Position numbers and translations under genes: made by a program. Shown here piece after piece: positions 30,069 to 43,400 of a stretch of 64,000 bases of DNA. This stretch comes from Cherax quadricarinatus (lineage: Eukaryota > Arthropoda > Malacostraca > Decapoda > Parastacidae), in assembly GCF_038502225.1 (NCBI RefSeq), contig NC_091368.1:21515485-21579484 (forward strand), given 5' to 3'. The notes beneath the pieces are model-generated. The model was not told where the DNA came from. It saw nothing but the letters and a program-made list of their open reading frames with translations, and did not search any database. Position 1 is the stretch's first letter. Each line of letters starts with the position of its first letter.

Positions 30069-33000
30069 TCTATCCCAGACAATCCTAGTCTATCTCAAAC
30101 TATCCTAGCCTATCACAGCCTATCTTACACCATCCTAGCATATCCCACACTATTCTAGCCTATGGTACACTATCCAACACTCCTAGGCCATCCCAGCCTG
30201 TCCTAGCCTATCCAACACCATCCTAGGGTATCCCAGCCTATCACATACTAGCCTAGGCTATCCCAGCCTATCCTAGCCAATTCCACACTATCATAAGGTA
30301 TCAAAGCCTATCCCACATTATCCGAGGCTATCCTAGCCTATCCCACACTATCCTAGGCTATCCCTGGCTATCCTAGCGTATAACACACCATCCTCGGCTA
30401 TCCTAGCCTATCCCACATTATCATTGGCTATGCCAGCCTATTCTAGCCTATCCCACACCATCTTAGGGTATGCCAGCTTATCCCACACTATCCTAGGCTA
30501 CTATAGCCTATACCACAATATCCTCGGCAATCCTAGCGTATCCCTCAGTATCCTAGGCTATTCTAGCCCACCGCACACCAACTTAAGCTATCCCAATCCT
30601 AGTCTATCCCAATATATCGTACACTATCCTAGCATATCCCACACTATGCTAGGATATCCCAGCCTGTCCTAGCCTATCCTACACCATCCTAGGGTATCAC
30701 AGCCTATCACTCGCTAGCTCAGGATATCCCAGCCTATCCTAGCCAATCCCACACTATCATAAGGTATAGAAGCCTATCCCACATTATCCGAGGTAATCCT
30801 AACCTATCCCACACTATCCTAGGCTATCCCAACGTATCCTAGGATATCCCACACTATCCTAGGCTATCCCAGCCTATCCCCTACTATCCCAGCTTATCCT
30901 ATACCCTCTCACACTATCCTAGGCTATCCTAGCCTATCGCAGTATATCCTAGCCTATCCTACACAATCCTAGCCTATCCCACACTATCCTAGGTTAGCCT
31001 AGCATATCCCACACTATCCTAGCCTATCCCACACTATCCTAGGGTATCCTAGCTTATCCCACACTATCCTAGGCTATCCCACACTATCCTAGGCGATCCT
31101 ACTCTCTCAGAATATCCTAGCCTATCCCAGTCTATCCGACACTATCCTAGTCTATCAAACACTATCAGAGGCTATCATACCCTATCCCACACTATCCTTG
31201 GCTATCCGAGACTATCCCACACTTTCCTAGGCAATCCCTGTCTATCCTAGCCTATCCCACACTATCCTAGAATATCCCACACAACCCTAGGCTATCCTAG
31301 ACTATTACATTATCATAGGCTTTCCTAGCCTATCAAAGAATATTCTAGACTATCCTACCCTGTCCCACACTATCCTTGGATATCCCAGTCTATCCTAGCG
31401 TGTCCCACACTATCCTACACAATCGTAGGCTATATTAGCCTATTCCACACTATCCTAGCCTAGCCCACACAATCCTAGGCAATCATAGCCTATCCCACTA
31501 TCCCAGGCTATCATAGCTTATCCCACACTATCCTACGCTATACTAGCCTATCCCACACTACTGTAGGCTCTGGTAGCCCAACACTATCCTGGGCTATCCT
31601 AGCCTATCCTACACTATCCCAGCCTATCCTAGCCTATCCCACACTATGCTGTCCTAGCCTATCCTACACAATCCTAGGCTATCCTAGCCTATCCCACACC
31701 ATCCTTGGGTATCCTAGCCTATCCCAGTCTATCCTAGTCTATCTCCCACTATCCTAGACAGTCCTAGGCTATATTAGCCTATTCCACACTAGCCTAGCCT
31801 CTCCTAGCCTATCAAAGACTATGCTAGTCTGTCTTAGCCTATCCCCCACTATCCTAGGCTATCCTAGCCTATCCCATACTATCCTAGGCTATCTCAGCCT
31901 ATCCTACACTATGCTAGGCTATCCCTGCCTATCCTACCATTATCCCACACTCTCCTAGGCTATCCTAGCCCGTCCCACACAATCCTAGACTATCTTAGCC
32001 TATCGTATACTATCCTGGGCTATCATAGCCTATCCCACACTACTCTAGGCTCTCCTAGCCAATCGAACAATATCCTAGGCTATCCTATCCCACACTATCT
32101 TAAGGTATCCCAGCCAATCCTAGCGTATCCCACACTTATGTTATCCTAGCTCTCCCCACACTATTCTAGGCTATTCTATTCTATTCCGCACTATCCTAGG
32201 CTATCCTAGCTTACCATACACAATATTAGGCTATCCTAGCCTATCACACACTATCCTAGGCTATCCTAGACTATGCCATGCAATCCAAGTCTCATAGCCT
32301 ATCCCATCCTATCTTTGGTTATCCTAGCCTATCCCACATTCCTAGGCTACCGTAGATTATCCCATGCTATCTTAGGTTCTCCTAGGTTATACTAGCCTGT
32401 CCCACATTATCTTAGGCTCTCCTAGGATATCAAAGACTATCCTAGGCTATCCTGCCATATCCTACACTATCCTAGGCTATCCTATCATATCCCACACAAT
32501 CCTAGGCTGTCATAGCCTATCCCACACAATCCTAGACTATACTAGCCTACCCACACAATCCTAGGCTCTCCTAGCCTATCAAACACTATCCTAGGCTACC
32601 CCAGCATATCTCACACTATCTTAGGCTATTGTAGCCTATCACACACTACCTTAGGCTATCCTAGCCTATCCCATACTATTCTAGGCTACCCCAGCATACC
32701 TTAACCTACCTCACATTATCTAAGGCCATCCTAGCCTATCCCACACTGTGCTACCCTTTTGCATACTATCCTAGGCTATCCCAGCCTGTCCAAAACTATC
32801 CTAGGCTATCCCAGCCTATACTAGCCGCTCTCACTATCCTAGCCTATACCGCAGTATCCTAGGCTATCCTAGAGTGTCCCACAGTATCCTAGGCTATGCC
32901 TGCCTGGCCTACTTGTCCCACACATTCTTAGGGTATCACAGTCTATCACTCGCTAGCTCAAGCTATCCCAGCCTATCCTAGCCAATCCCACACTATCGTA

Positions 33001-36000
33001 AGGTATAGAAGCCTATCCCACATCTGAGGTAATCCTAACCTATCAAACACTATCCTAGGCTTTCCCAGCCTATCCCCCACTATCCCAGATTATCCTATAC
33101 CCTCTCACACTATCTTAGGCTATCCTAGCTTATCCCAGCATATCCTATCCTACACGATCCTAGCCTATCCCACACTATCCTAAGTTAGCCTAGTATATCC
33201 CACACTATCCTAGCCTATTTCACTATCCTAGGCTATCCTATCCTATCCCACACAATCCTAGGCTGCCATAGCCTATCCCACACAATCCTAGGCTATACTA
33301 GCCTACCCACACAATCCTAGGCTCTCCTAGCCTATCAAACACTATCCTAGGCTTTCCCAGCCTATCCCCCACTATCCCAGCTTATCCTATACCCTCTCAC
33401 ACTATCTTAGGCTATCCTAGCTTATCCCAGCATATCCTAGCCTATCCCACTATCCTAGGGTATTCTAGCCTCTCCCACACTATCATAGGCTATCCTAGCC
33501 TATCCCATACTATTCTAGGCTATCCCAGCATACCCTAACCTATCCCACATTATCCTAGGCAAGCCTAGGCTATCCCACACTGTCCTATGCTATCTCAGCC
33601 TATCCCAGCCTCTCCTTCATTATCGTAGGCTTTCCCAGGCTATCCTGCACAATCGTAGCCTATCCCACACCATCCTAGGCTATCCCAGCCTATCTGACAC
33701 TATCCTAGCGTATTCCACACTATCCTAGGCTATCCCAGCTTATCCCACACTACCCTAGGTTAACCTAGCCTATCCCACTATCCTACGCTGTCATAGCATA
33801 TTTTTCACTATTCTAGTCTATCCCACACTATCCTGGCCTATCCAACACTATCCTGGCCTATCCAACACTATCCTAGGACATCCCAGCCTATCTCACGCTA
33901 TCCTAGGCTATCCCAGCTTATCCTACACTATTCTAGGCTATCCTAGCGTATCGCACACTATCCTAGGCTATCTCAACCTACCCCACACTACCCTAGGTTA
34001 ACCTAGCCTATCCCACAATATCCTAGGCTGTCCTAGCCTATCTCACAGTATTCTAGTCTATCCCACACTATCCTAGCCTATCAACACTATCCTAGGACAT
34101 CCCAGCCTATCCCACACTATCCTAGGCTATCCCAGCTTGTCCTACACTATCCTAGGCTATCCTATCCACTTCCACACTAGGCTATATTAGCATTTCACGC
34201 ACTATCCTAGGCTGTCCTAACCTATTCCACACTAAACCTGGCTATCCCAGCCAGTCTCACACTACCTAGTCTATCCAAAACTATCTAAGGCTATCACAGC
34301 CTATCCTACCCTATTCCACACTATCCTAGGCTATGCCAGCCTATCCTAGCCTATCCCACACTGCGAGGCTATCCTAGCATATCTCACACTATACTAGGCT
34401 ATCCCAGTCTATCCCACATTAATCTAGCCTTTCCCACACTATCCTAGGCTATCCTAGCCTATCCCACACTATCATTGGCTATGCCAGCCTATTCTAGCCA
34501 ATCCCACACTATCCTAGTCTAACGAAGCCTATCCTAGCTTATCTCACACTAACCTAGACTATCCAAGCCTATCCCACATTATCCTAGGTTATGCCAGCCA
34601 ATCCCACACTATTGTAGCGTATCCTAGCCTATCCCACACTTTCCGAGGTTTTCCTAACATATCTCACACTATCCTAGGCTATCCCAGCCTATCCCACACT
34701 ATCATAGGGTATCGCAGCCTATCCCAGCTTATCCCACAGTATCCTAGGCTACTGTAGCCTATCCCACAATGTTCTCGGCAATCCTAGCGTATCCCACAGT
34801 ATCCTAAGCTACCCTAGCCCATCGCACACTATCTTAGGTTATCCCAGACAATCTTAGTCTATTTCAAACTATCCTAGCCTATCACAGCCTATCTTACACC
34901 ATCCTAGCGTATCCCACACTATTCTAGCCTATGGTACACTATCCTAGACTATCCCACACTCCTAGGCCATCCCAGCCTGTCCTAGGCTATCCCAGCCTAT
35001 CCTAGCCAATTCCACACTATCATAAGGTATCAAAGTCTATCCCACATTATCCGAGGCTCTCCCAGCCAATCCCACACTATATCACCTTACCCTATACGCT
35101 CTCACACTATTTCACACTATCTTAGGCTATCCTAGCCTATCCCACACTATCCTATGCTATCCTAGCCTATCCCACACTATCCTGGGTATCCTAGCCTATC
35201 CTAGCCTATCCCACACTATCCTAGGCGACCCTAGTCTAACAAACACTATCAGAGGCTATCCTAGCCTCTCCCACTATTCTTGGCTATCCGAGCCTATCCC
35301 ACACTTTTCTAGGCAATCCCTGTCTATCCTATCCTATCCCACCCTATTCTAGAATATCCCACACAATCCTAGGCTATCCTAGCATACCTTACACTATCCT
35401 AAGCCCTCCTAGCCTATCAAAGACTATCCTAGGGAACCTACCCTGTCCCATACTATCCTTGGCTATCCCAGTCTATCCTAGCCTATCCCACACTATCCTA
35501 CACAATCCTATGCTATATTAGCCCATCTCACCCTATCCTAGGCTCTCATAGCCTATCAAACACTATATTAGGCTATCCGAGCCTAATATCCCTAATATCC
35601 CTAATATCCTAGAATATCCCACACTATCCTAGGCTATCCTAGCCTATCCCACACTATCCTAGGCTGTCCTAGTCTATTCCACACTTTTAGGCCACACTAT
35701 CCTAGGCTATCATAGCCTGTCCCACACTATCCTATGTTATCCTAGCCTATCCCACACAATCCTACGCTATGCTAGCCTATCCCACAATTTTAGGCCATAG
35801 CCTATCCCACGCTATCCTAGCCTATCCCACAATCCTACGCTATCCTAGCCTATCCCACACTACTGCAGGCTCTGGTAGCCTATCAAGCACCATCCTGGGC
35901 TATCCTAGACTATGCCAGTATATCCTAGCCTATCCCACACTATCCTAGCCTATCCTACACAAGCCTATCGCACACTATCCTAGGCTCTACTAGCCTATCA

Positions 36001-38498
36001 AAAACTATGCTAGGCTATCCTAGCCTATCCCACAGAATCCTGTGCTATCCTAGCCTATCCCACAGAATCCTGTGCTATCCTAGCCTATACCATACTATCC
36101 TAGGCTATCCTAGCCTATCCAACACTGTTTTAGGCTATCCCAACCTATCCTAGCTTATCCCACACTATCCTTTTCTATCCTATCCTGTACCATACTAACC
36201 TCGGCTATCTCTATGTATCCTAGCCTATCCCACACTATCCTAGGCTATCCTAGCCTATCCCATACTATCCTAGGGTATCTCAACCTATCCCATACTATCC
36301 TAGGGTATCCCACACTATGCTAGGCTCTCCTAGCCAATCGAACAGTATCCTAGGCTATCCTATCCTATGCCACAATATCTTAAGCTATCCCAGCCAATCC
36401 TAGCGTATCCCACACTATCTTTTGCTATCCTAGCCTTGCCCACACTATTCTAGGCTATCCTATTCTATTCCACACTATCCTAGGCTATCCTAGCATACTA
36501 TACACATTAGGCTATCCTAGCCTATCACACACTATCCTAGGCTATCCTAGCCTATCCCACACTAACCTAGGCTATCCTAGACTATGCCACACAATCCAAG
36601 GCTATCATAGCCTATCCCATCCTATCCTTGTTTATCCTAGCCTATCCCAAATATTCCTAGACTACCCTAGATTATCCCAATCTATCTTAGGCTATACTAG
36701 CTTATCCCACACAATCAGGCTATCCCAGCCTTTCCCACACTACCCTAGGCTCTCCTAGCCAATCGAACAGTATCCTAGGCTATCCTATCCCATGCCACAA
36801 TATCTTAAGCTATCCCAGCCAATCCTAGCGTATCCCACACTATCTTTTGCTATCCTAGCCTTTCCCACACTATTCTAGGCTATCCTAATCTATTCTACAC
36901 TATCCTAGGCTATCCTAGCCTACTATACACAATATTAGGCTATTCTAGCCTATCACACGCTATCCTAGGCTATCCTAGCCTATCCCACACTATCCTAGGC
37001 TATCCTAGACTGTCACACAATCCAAGGCTATCATACCCTATCCCATCATATCCTTGTTTATCCTAGCCTATCCCAAATATTCCTAGGCTACCCTAGATCA
37101 TCCCAATCTATCTTAGGCTATACTTGACAATCCCACATTATCCTGAGCCATCCTAGCGTATCCCTCACTTAGGCTCTCCTAGGATATCAGAGTATCCTAG
37201 GCTTTCCTACCATATCCCACAATACCCTAAGCTATCCTAGCCTTATCCACACAAACCTAGGCTATGCTAGTCTATCCCACACTATCCTAAGCTCTCCTAG
37301 CCTTTCACACACTATCAGAGGCTATCGTAGCCTATCCCACACTATCTTAGGCTATCCTAGCAAATCCCACACTATGCTACATTATCCCTGCCTATACAAA
37401 CACTATCTTAGGCTATCCTAACCTATTCCACACTATCCTAACCTATCCTAGCCTATCCCAACCATCCTAGGCTATCCTAGCCTATCCCACACAATCCTAG
37501 GCTATCCTAGTCTATCCCATACTATTCTAGGCTATCCCAGCCTACCCTAGCCTATCCAACATTATCCTAGGCTAACCTAGCCTTTTCTGCACTATTCTAG
37601 GTTATCCAAGCCAATTCCACACCATCCTAGGCTATGCCACACTATCAAAGGCTATACCAGTCTATCCTAACCTATCCCACACTCTGCTAGCCTATTGCAC
37701 ATTATCCTAGGCTATCCCAGCCTGTCCAAAACTATCCTAGGCTATCCCAGCCTATCCAAAACTATCCTAGGCTATCCCAGCCTATACTAGCCGCTCTCAC
37801 TATTCTACCCTATCCCACAGTATCCTACCTGTCCCACACATTCCTAGGCTAACGCAGCCTATCATAGCCTATCACACTATCCTAGGCAAGCCTAGCCTAT
37901 CCCACACTGCCCTATGCTATCTCAGCCTATCCCAACCTCTCCCTCACTATCGTAGGCTTTCCCAGCCTATCCTGCACAATCCTAACCTATCCCATGGCAT
38001 CCTAGGCTATGCCTGCCTATCTGACACTATCCTAGGCTATCCCAGCCTATCCCACTATCCTAGGCTATTCCAGTTTAACATAGCCTCTCTCTCACTATAA
38101 TAAATTAATCTAGCCTATCACACAATATCCTAGGCTGTCCTAGCCTATCTCACACTATTCTAATCTATCCCACACTATCCTAGCCTATCCAACACTATCC
38201 TAGGACATCCCAGCCTATCCCACGCTATCCTAGGCTATCCAGCTTATCCCACACTATCCTTGGCTATCCTAGCCATTCCCACACTCTCTTAGGCTATATT
38301 AGCCTTTCGCACACTATCCTAACCTATTCCACACTATCTTTGGCTTTCCCAGCCAGTCTCACACTATCTAGGCTATCCAAAACTATCCTAGGCTATCACA
38401 GCCTATCCTACCCTATTCCACACTATACTTGGCTATTCCAGTCTATATTAGCTTGTCCCACACTATCCTAGGCTATCCCAGCCTGTCCTAGCCTATGC

Positions 38499-39389
38499 CA
38501 CACTATCCTAGGCTATCCCAGCCTGTCCTAGCCTGTCCCACACTACCCAAGGATATCCCTGCCTATCTCACACTATCCTAGGCTATCCTAGCCTATCCCA
38601 CTATGCGAGGCTATCCTACCATATCTCACACTATACTAGGCTATCCCAGTCTATCCCACATTATTCAAGCCTTTCCCACACTGTCCTAGGCTATCCTAGC
38701 AAGTCCCACACTATTCTAGGCTATCCCAGACTATCCTAGTCTAACAGAGCGAATTCTAGCTTGCCCCACACTATCCTAGGCTGTCCCAGGCTATCCTACT
38801 CTATAACACACTATCCTCGCCTATCCTAGCCTATCCCACACTATCAATTGGTTATACAAGCTTATTCTAGCCTATTCCACACTAATCTAGTCTAACGAGG
38901 CCTATCCTAGCTTATCTCACGCTAACTTAGGGTTAGTGTGGGATAGGCTGGCATACCCTAAGTTAGCGTGAGATAAGCTAGGATAGGCCTCGTTAGACTA
39001 GATTAGTGTGGAATAGGCTAGAATAAGCTTGTATAACCAATTGATAGTGTGGGATAGGCTAGGATAGGCGAGGATAGTGTGTTATAGAGTAGGATAGCCT
39101 GGGACAGCCTAGGATAGTGTGGGGCAAGCTAGAATTCGCTCTGTTAGACTAGGATAGTCTGGGATAGCCTAGAATAGTGTGGGACTTGCTAGGATAGCCT
39201 AGGACAGTGTGGGAAAGGCTTGAATAATGTGGGATAGACTGGGATAGCCTAGTATAGTGTGAGATATGGTAGGATAGCCTCGCATAGTGGGATAGGCTAG
39301 GATAGCCTAGGATAGTGTGAGATAGGCAGGGATATCCTTGGATAGTGTGGGACAGGCTAGGACAGGCTGGGATAGCCTAGGATAGTGTG
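38499..39389. repeat. 434-bp near-perfect inverted repeat with 23-bp centre
   Basis: 38499-38932 and 38956-39389 are reverse complements without any indel (paired positions always add up to 77888; the gaattc at 38751 and 39132 confirms this). Only a few substitutions are seen near the outer ends. The centre is 38933-38955. Confidence 0.93.
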
Positions 39390-39607
39390 AGATAGGCTAG
39401 GGTACTCTGGGATCGTGTGAGATTAGCTACGATAGTGTAAGAGAGGCTAAGATAGGCTCGGATAGGCTGGAATAACTTAGGGTTAGTGTGGGATAGGCTG
39501 GCATACCCTAAGTTATTCCAGCCTATCCGAGCCTATCTTAGCCTCTCTTACACTATCGTAGCTAATCTCACACGATCCCAGAGTACCCTAGCCTATCTCA
39601 CACTATC
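39381..39607. repeat. Second inverted repeat with the same centre
   Basis: 39381-39482 and 39506-39607 are reverse complements (paired positions add up to 78988). The 23-bp centre at 39483-39505 and the adjoining cttaggg/ccctaag are identical to those of the inverted repeat at 38499-39389. Confidence 0.92.
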
Positions 39608-40106
39608 TTAGGCTATCCTACCCTATACCATACTATCCTAGGCTAACCTAGCTTATCCCACACTATCCTAGGCTATATCAATTTATCTTACACCATCCAA
39701 GCCTATCCCACAATATTCTCGGCAATCCTAGCGTATCCCACAGTATCCTAAGCTATCCTAACCCATCGCAAACTATCTTAGGCTATCCTAGACAATCCTA
39801 GTCTATTTCAAACTATCCTAGCCTATCTTACACTATCCTACCGTATCCCGCACTATTCTAGCTTATGGTACACTATCCTATCCAATCCCACACTATCATA
39901 GGTATCAAAGCCTATCCCACATTATCCGAGGCTATCTTAGCCTATCCCAACATATCTTAGAATGTCCCACAGTATCCTAGGCTATCCCAGCCTATGCTAC
40001 ACTATCCCAGCTTATTCTATACCCTCTCACTATCCTAGGCTATCCTATCCAACACTATCCTAAGCTATCCTAGCCTATCTCACACTCTCCTATGACATCT
40101 CAACCT

Positions 40107-40415
40107 AGGACTCTGTGGGATAGGCTAGGATGGCCTATAATAGTGTGAGATAGACTAGTGTAGCATAAAATAGTGGGATACAGTAGGATAGGTTGGGATA
40201 GACTAGGATAGTGTGAAATAATGTAGGAGAGGCTGGGATGTCCTAGGACAATGTGGGACAGGTTAGGATAGTGTGGGATAAGGGTAGCCTAGGATAGTGT
40301 GAAACAGGATGAGATAGACTAAAATAGTGTGGGATAGTCTGGGATAGCCTAGGATAGTGTTGGATAGGCTAGGAAAGCCTACAATAGCGTTGGATAGGCT
40401 AGGATAGGCTGCAAT
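40107..40415 (-). repeat. Short reversed block of satellite
   Basis: Between about 40107 and 40415 the G-rich strand is on top (gataggctaggatgg...), with the C-rich strand on both sides. The turn points are within a few bases of these positions. The higher-order pattern changes from 30 to 40 bp here. Confidence 0.85.
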
Positions 40416-43400
40416 AGTCTATCCCACACTATTCTAGGCTATCCTGTTCTATTCCACACTATCCTAGCCTATCCTAGCATACTATACACATTAGGCTATC
40501 CTAGCCTCTCCCACACAATTCTAGGCTATCCTACCCTATCCTAGACTATCCCACACTATCCTAGGCTATCCGAACCTATCCAAGCCTATCCTACATTATA
40601 CTAGGCTTTCCTACCGTATCCTAACCTATCCTACAATATCCTAGGCTAACCTAGCTCTTGCCAAACTATCCTAGGCTATCCTAGCCTATCCCACAATATC
40701 CTAGGCTATCCTACAGTATCCTAGCCTATCCCACACTTTCCAAGGCTATCGTGTTCTATCCCACACTATTCTAGGCTATCCTACCCTATCCTAGGCTATC
40801 ATAGCTTATCCCACACTATTTTAGGTTATCCTACCCTATCCTAGCCTATCCCACAGAATCCTAGGCTATCCTACCCTATCCTAGCCTATCTCACACAATC
40901 CTAAGCTATCCTACCATATTTTAGCCTATCCCACACTGTTCTAGGTTATCCTACATTATGCCAGCATATCCCACACAATCCTAGACTATCCTACCATATC
41001 CTAGCCTATCCCACACCATCCTAGGCTATCCTAATCGATCCTATCCCACATTATCCTAGGCAATCCTAATCAATCTTATCCTAGGCTATCCAAGCCTATC
41101 CTTCGCTATCCTAGGTTATCCTGCCCTGTCCTAGCCTAACCCACACTGTCCTAGGGTGTCCTACACTATTCTAGCCGATCCCACAATATCCTAGGCAATC
41201 CTACCCTATCCAAGCCTATGCCACACTACCCTAGGCTATCCTGCGCTATCCTAGCCTATCGCACATTATCCTAGGCTATCCTACAATATCTTAGCCTATC
41301 CCTCAGTCCTAGGCTATCCTCGCCTATGCCACATTATCCTAGGTTAACCTAGCCTATCCTACACTATCCTAGGCTATTCTACTCTATCCGAGCCTATACC
41401 ACACTTTCCTAGCCTATCCTAGCTTATCCTACTATTAATGGTTTTCCGAGCCTATCCCACACTGTCCTAGGCTGTCCTACCGTATCCAAGCTTATCCAAC
41501 ACTATCCTAGCTCTTCGCACACTATCCTAGGCTATCCTATCGTATCCTAACCTATCCTACACTATCGTAGGCTATCCTATCCTGTCCTGGTCTATATTAC
41601 ATATCCTAGCGTATCCCACACTATCCTAGTCTATTCTACACTATCCTAGCCTATACCACACTATCCTAGCCTACCCTATCCTAGCTTATTCCACACTATT
41701 CATGGCTTCCCTAGCCTATCCTACACTATCCTAGGCTATCCTACCGAATCCTAGCTTATCCCACACTATCCTAGGCTATCCAAGCTTTTTCTATACTATC
41801 CTACCTTATCCTACCCTATCCCACACTATCCTAGGCTGTCCTAGCCTATCCCACCCTATCCTAGGCTGTCCTATCCTAGCCTACCCACACTATCCAAGGC
41901 TCTCCTAGCCTATCCCCCGTTATCCTAGGCTCTCCTACCCTCTCCTAGCCTATCCCACACTATCCTAGAGAATCCTAGCCTATTCCACAATATCCTAGGC
42001 TACCTAATCCTTTCCTAGCTTATCCCACACTACCCTAGGTTACTCTACCATATCCTAGGCTATCCTACCCTGTTCCTCACTATCCTAGGCTATCCTACCC
42101 TATACTATCCTATCCTTTACTATTCTAGGCTATCCTAGCCTATCCCGCAATATCCTATGCTATCCTATCATATCTCCCACTATCCTAGGATATCCTACCC
42201 TTTTCTAGCCTATCCCACACTATCCTAGGCTATACTACCCTATTTCACACTATCCTAGCCTATCCCACGCTATCCTAGCCTCCTAAGCTATCCTACCCTG
42301 TCCCTCACTATGCTAGGCTATCCTACTTTATACTATCCTATCCCACAGTATCCTAGGCTATCCTAGCCTCTCCCACACTATTCTCGCCTCCTAAGGGTAT
42401 CGTACCCTGTTCCTCACTATCCTAGGCTATCCTACTTTATACTAGCCTATCCCACACAATCCTAGGCTATCCTAGCCTATACCACACTATTTTAGGCTAT
42501 GCTACCGTATCCTAGAATATCCCACACTCCTAGGCTACCCTACCCTACCTAGGCTATCCCACACTATCTTAAGCTATCCTACCCTGTCCCTCACTATCCT
42601 AGGCTATCCTACTTTATACTAACCTATCCCACACTATCATAGGCTATCCTTCCCTATCTTAGCCTATACCACACTATCCTAGGCTATCCTATCTTATCCT
42701 AGCTTCTCAGTATTCAAAGCCACTCTAGCCTATCCCACACTATCCTAGGCTGTCCTCCCCTATCCTAGGCTATCCCACACTATCATAGGCTATTCTAGCC
42801 CTTTCCGCAAATTCCTAGGCAATCCTACCATATCCTAGCCTATCCCTCACTATCCTAGGCTATCCTACCCTTTCCTAGCCTATGGGACACTATCCTTGGC
42901 TATACTACCCTATCATAGCCTATCCCACACTATTCTAGGCTATTCTTAGTTATCCCACACTATCCTAGGTTATCCTGCCCTGTCCAACACTATCTTAGAC
43001 TGTCCTACCATATCCTATCCTATCCCACACTATCCTAGGCTATCTTAGCCTATGCCACACTATCCTAGGCTCTCCTACCTTATCCTAGCCACTCCAACAT
43101 TTTCATAGGCTATTTTAACCTATCCCACATTATCCTAGGTCATCCTTCCCTGTCCTAGCCTATCCCACACTGTCCTAGGCTATCCTACCCTATCCTTCGT
43201 ATCCCACACTATCCTATGCTATCCTTACATATCCTAGCCTATCACTCACTGTCCTAGGAATTCCTACTCTATTTTAGCCAATTCCACAATATCCTAGGCT
43301 ATCCTACAGTATCCTAGCACATCCCATACTCTTCTAGGCTATCCTAGCCTATTCCAATCTATCCCAGCAAATCGTAGCCCATCCTAATCTATCCTAGGTT

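Larger units (their letters stand above)
27881..40106 (+). repeat. Satellite subregion with 30-bp higher-order unit
   Basis: The commonest order here is CTATCCTAGG, CTATCC(T/C)AGC, CTATCCCACA, giving about 30 bp. Copies vary by single-base changes and by loss of units. The reversed block at about 38.93-39.50 kb and a family C tail at 30001-30068 interrupt it. Confidence 0.85.
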
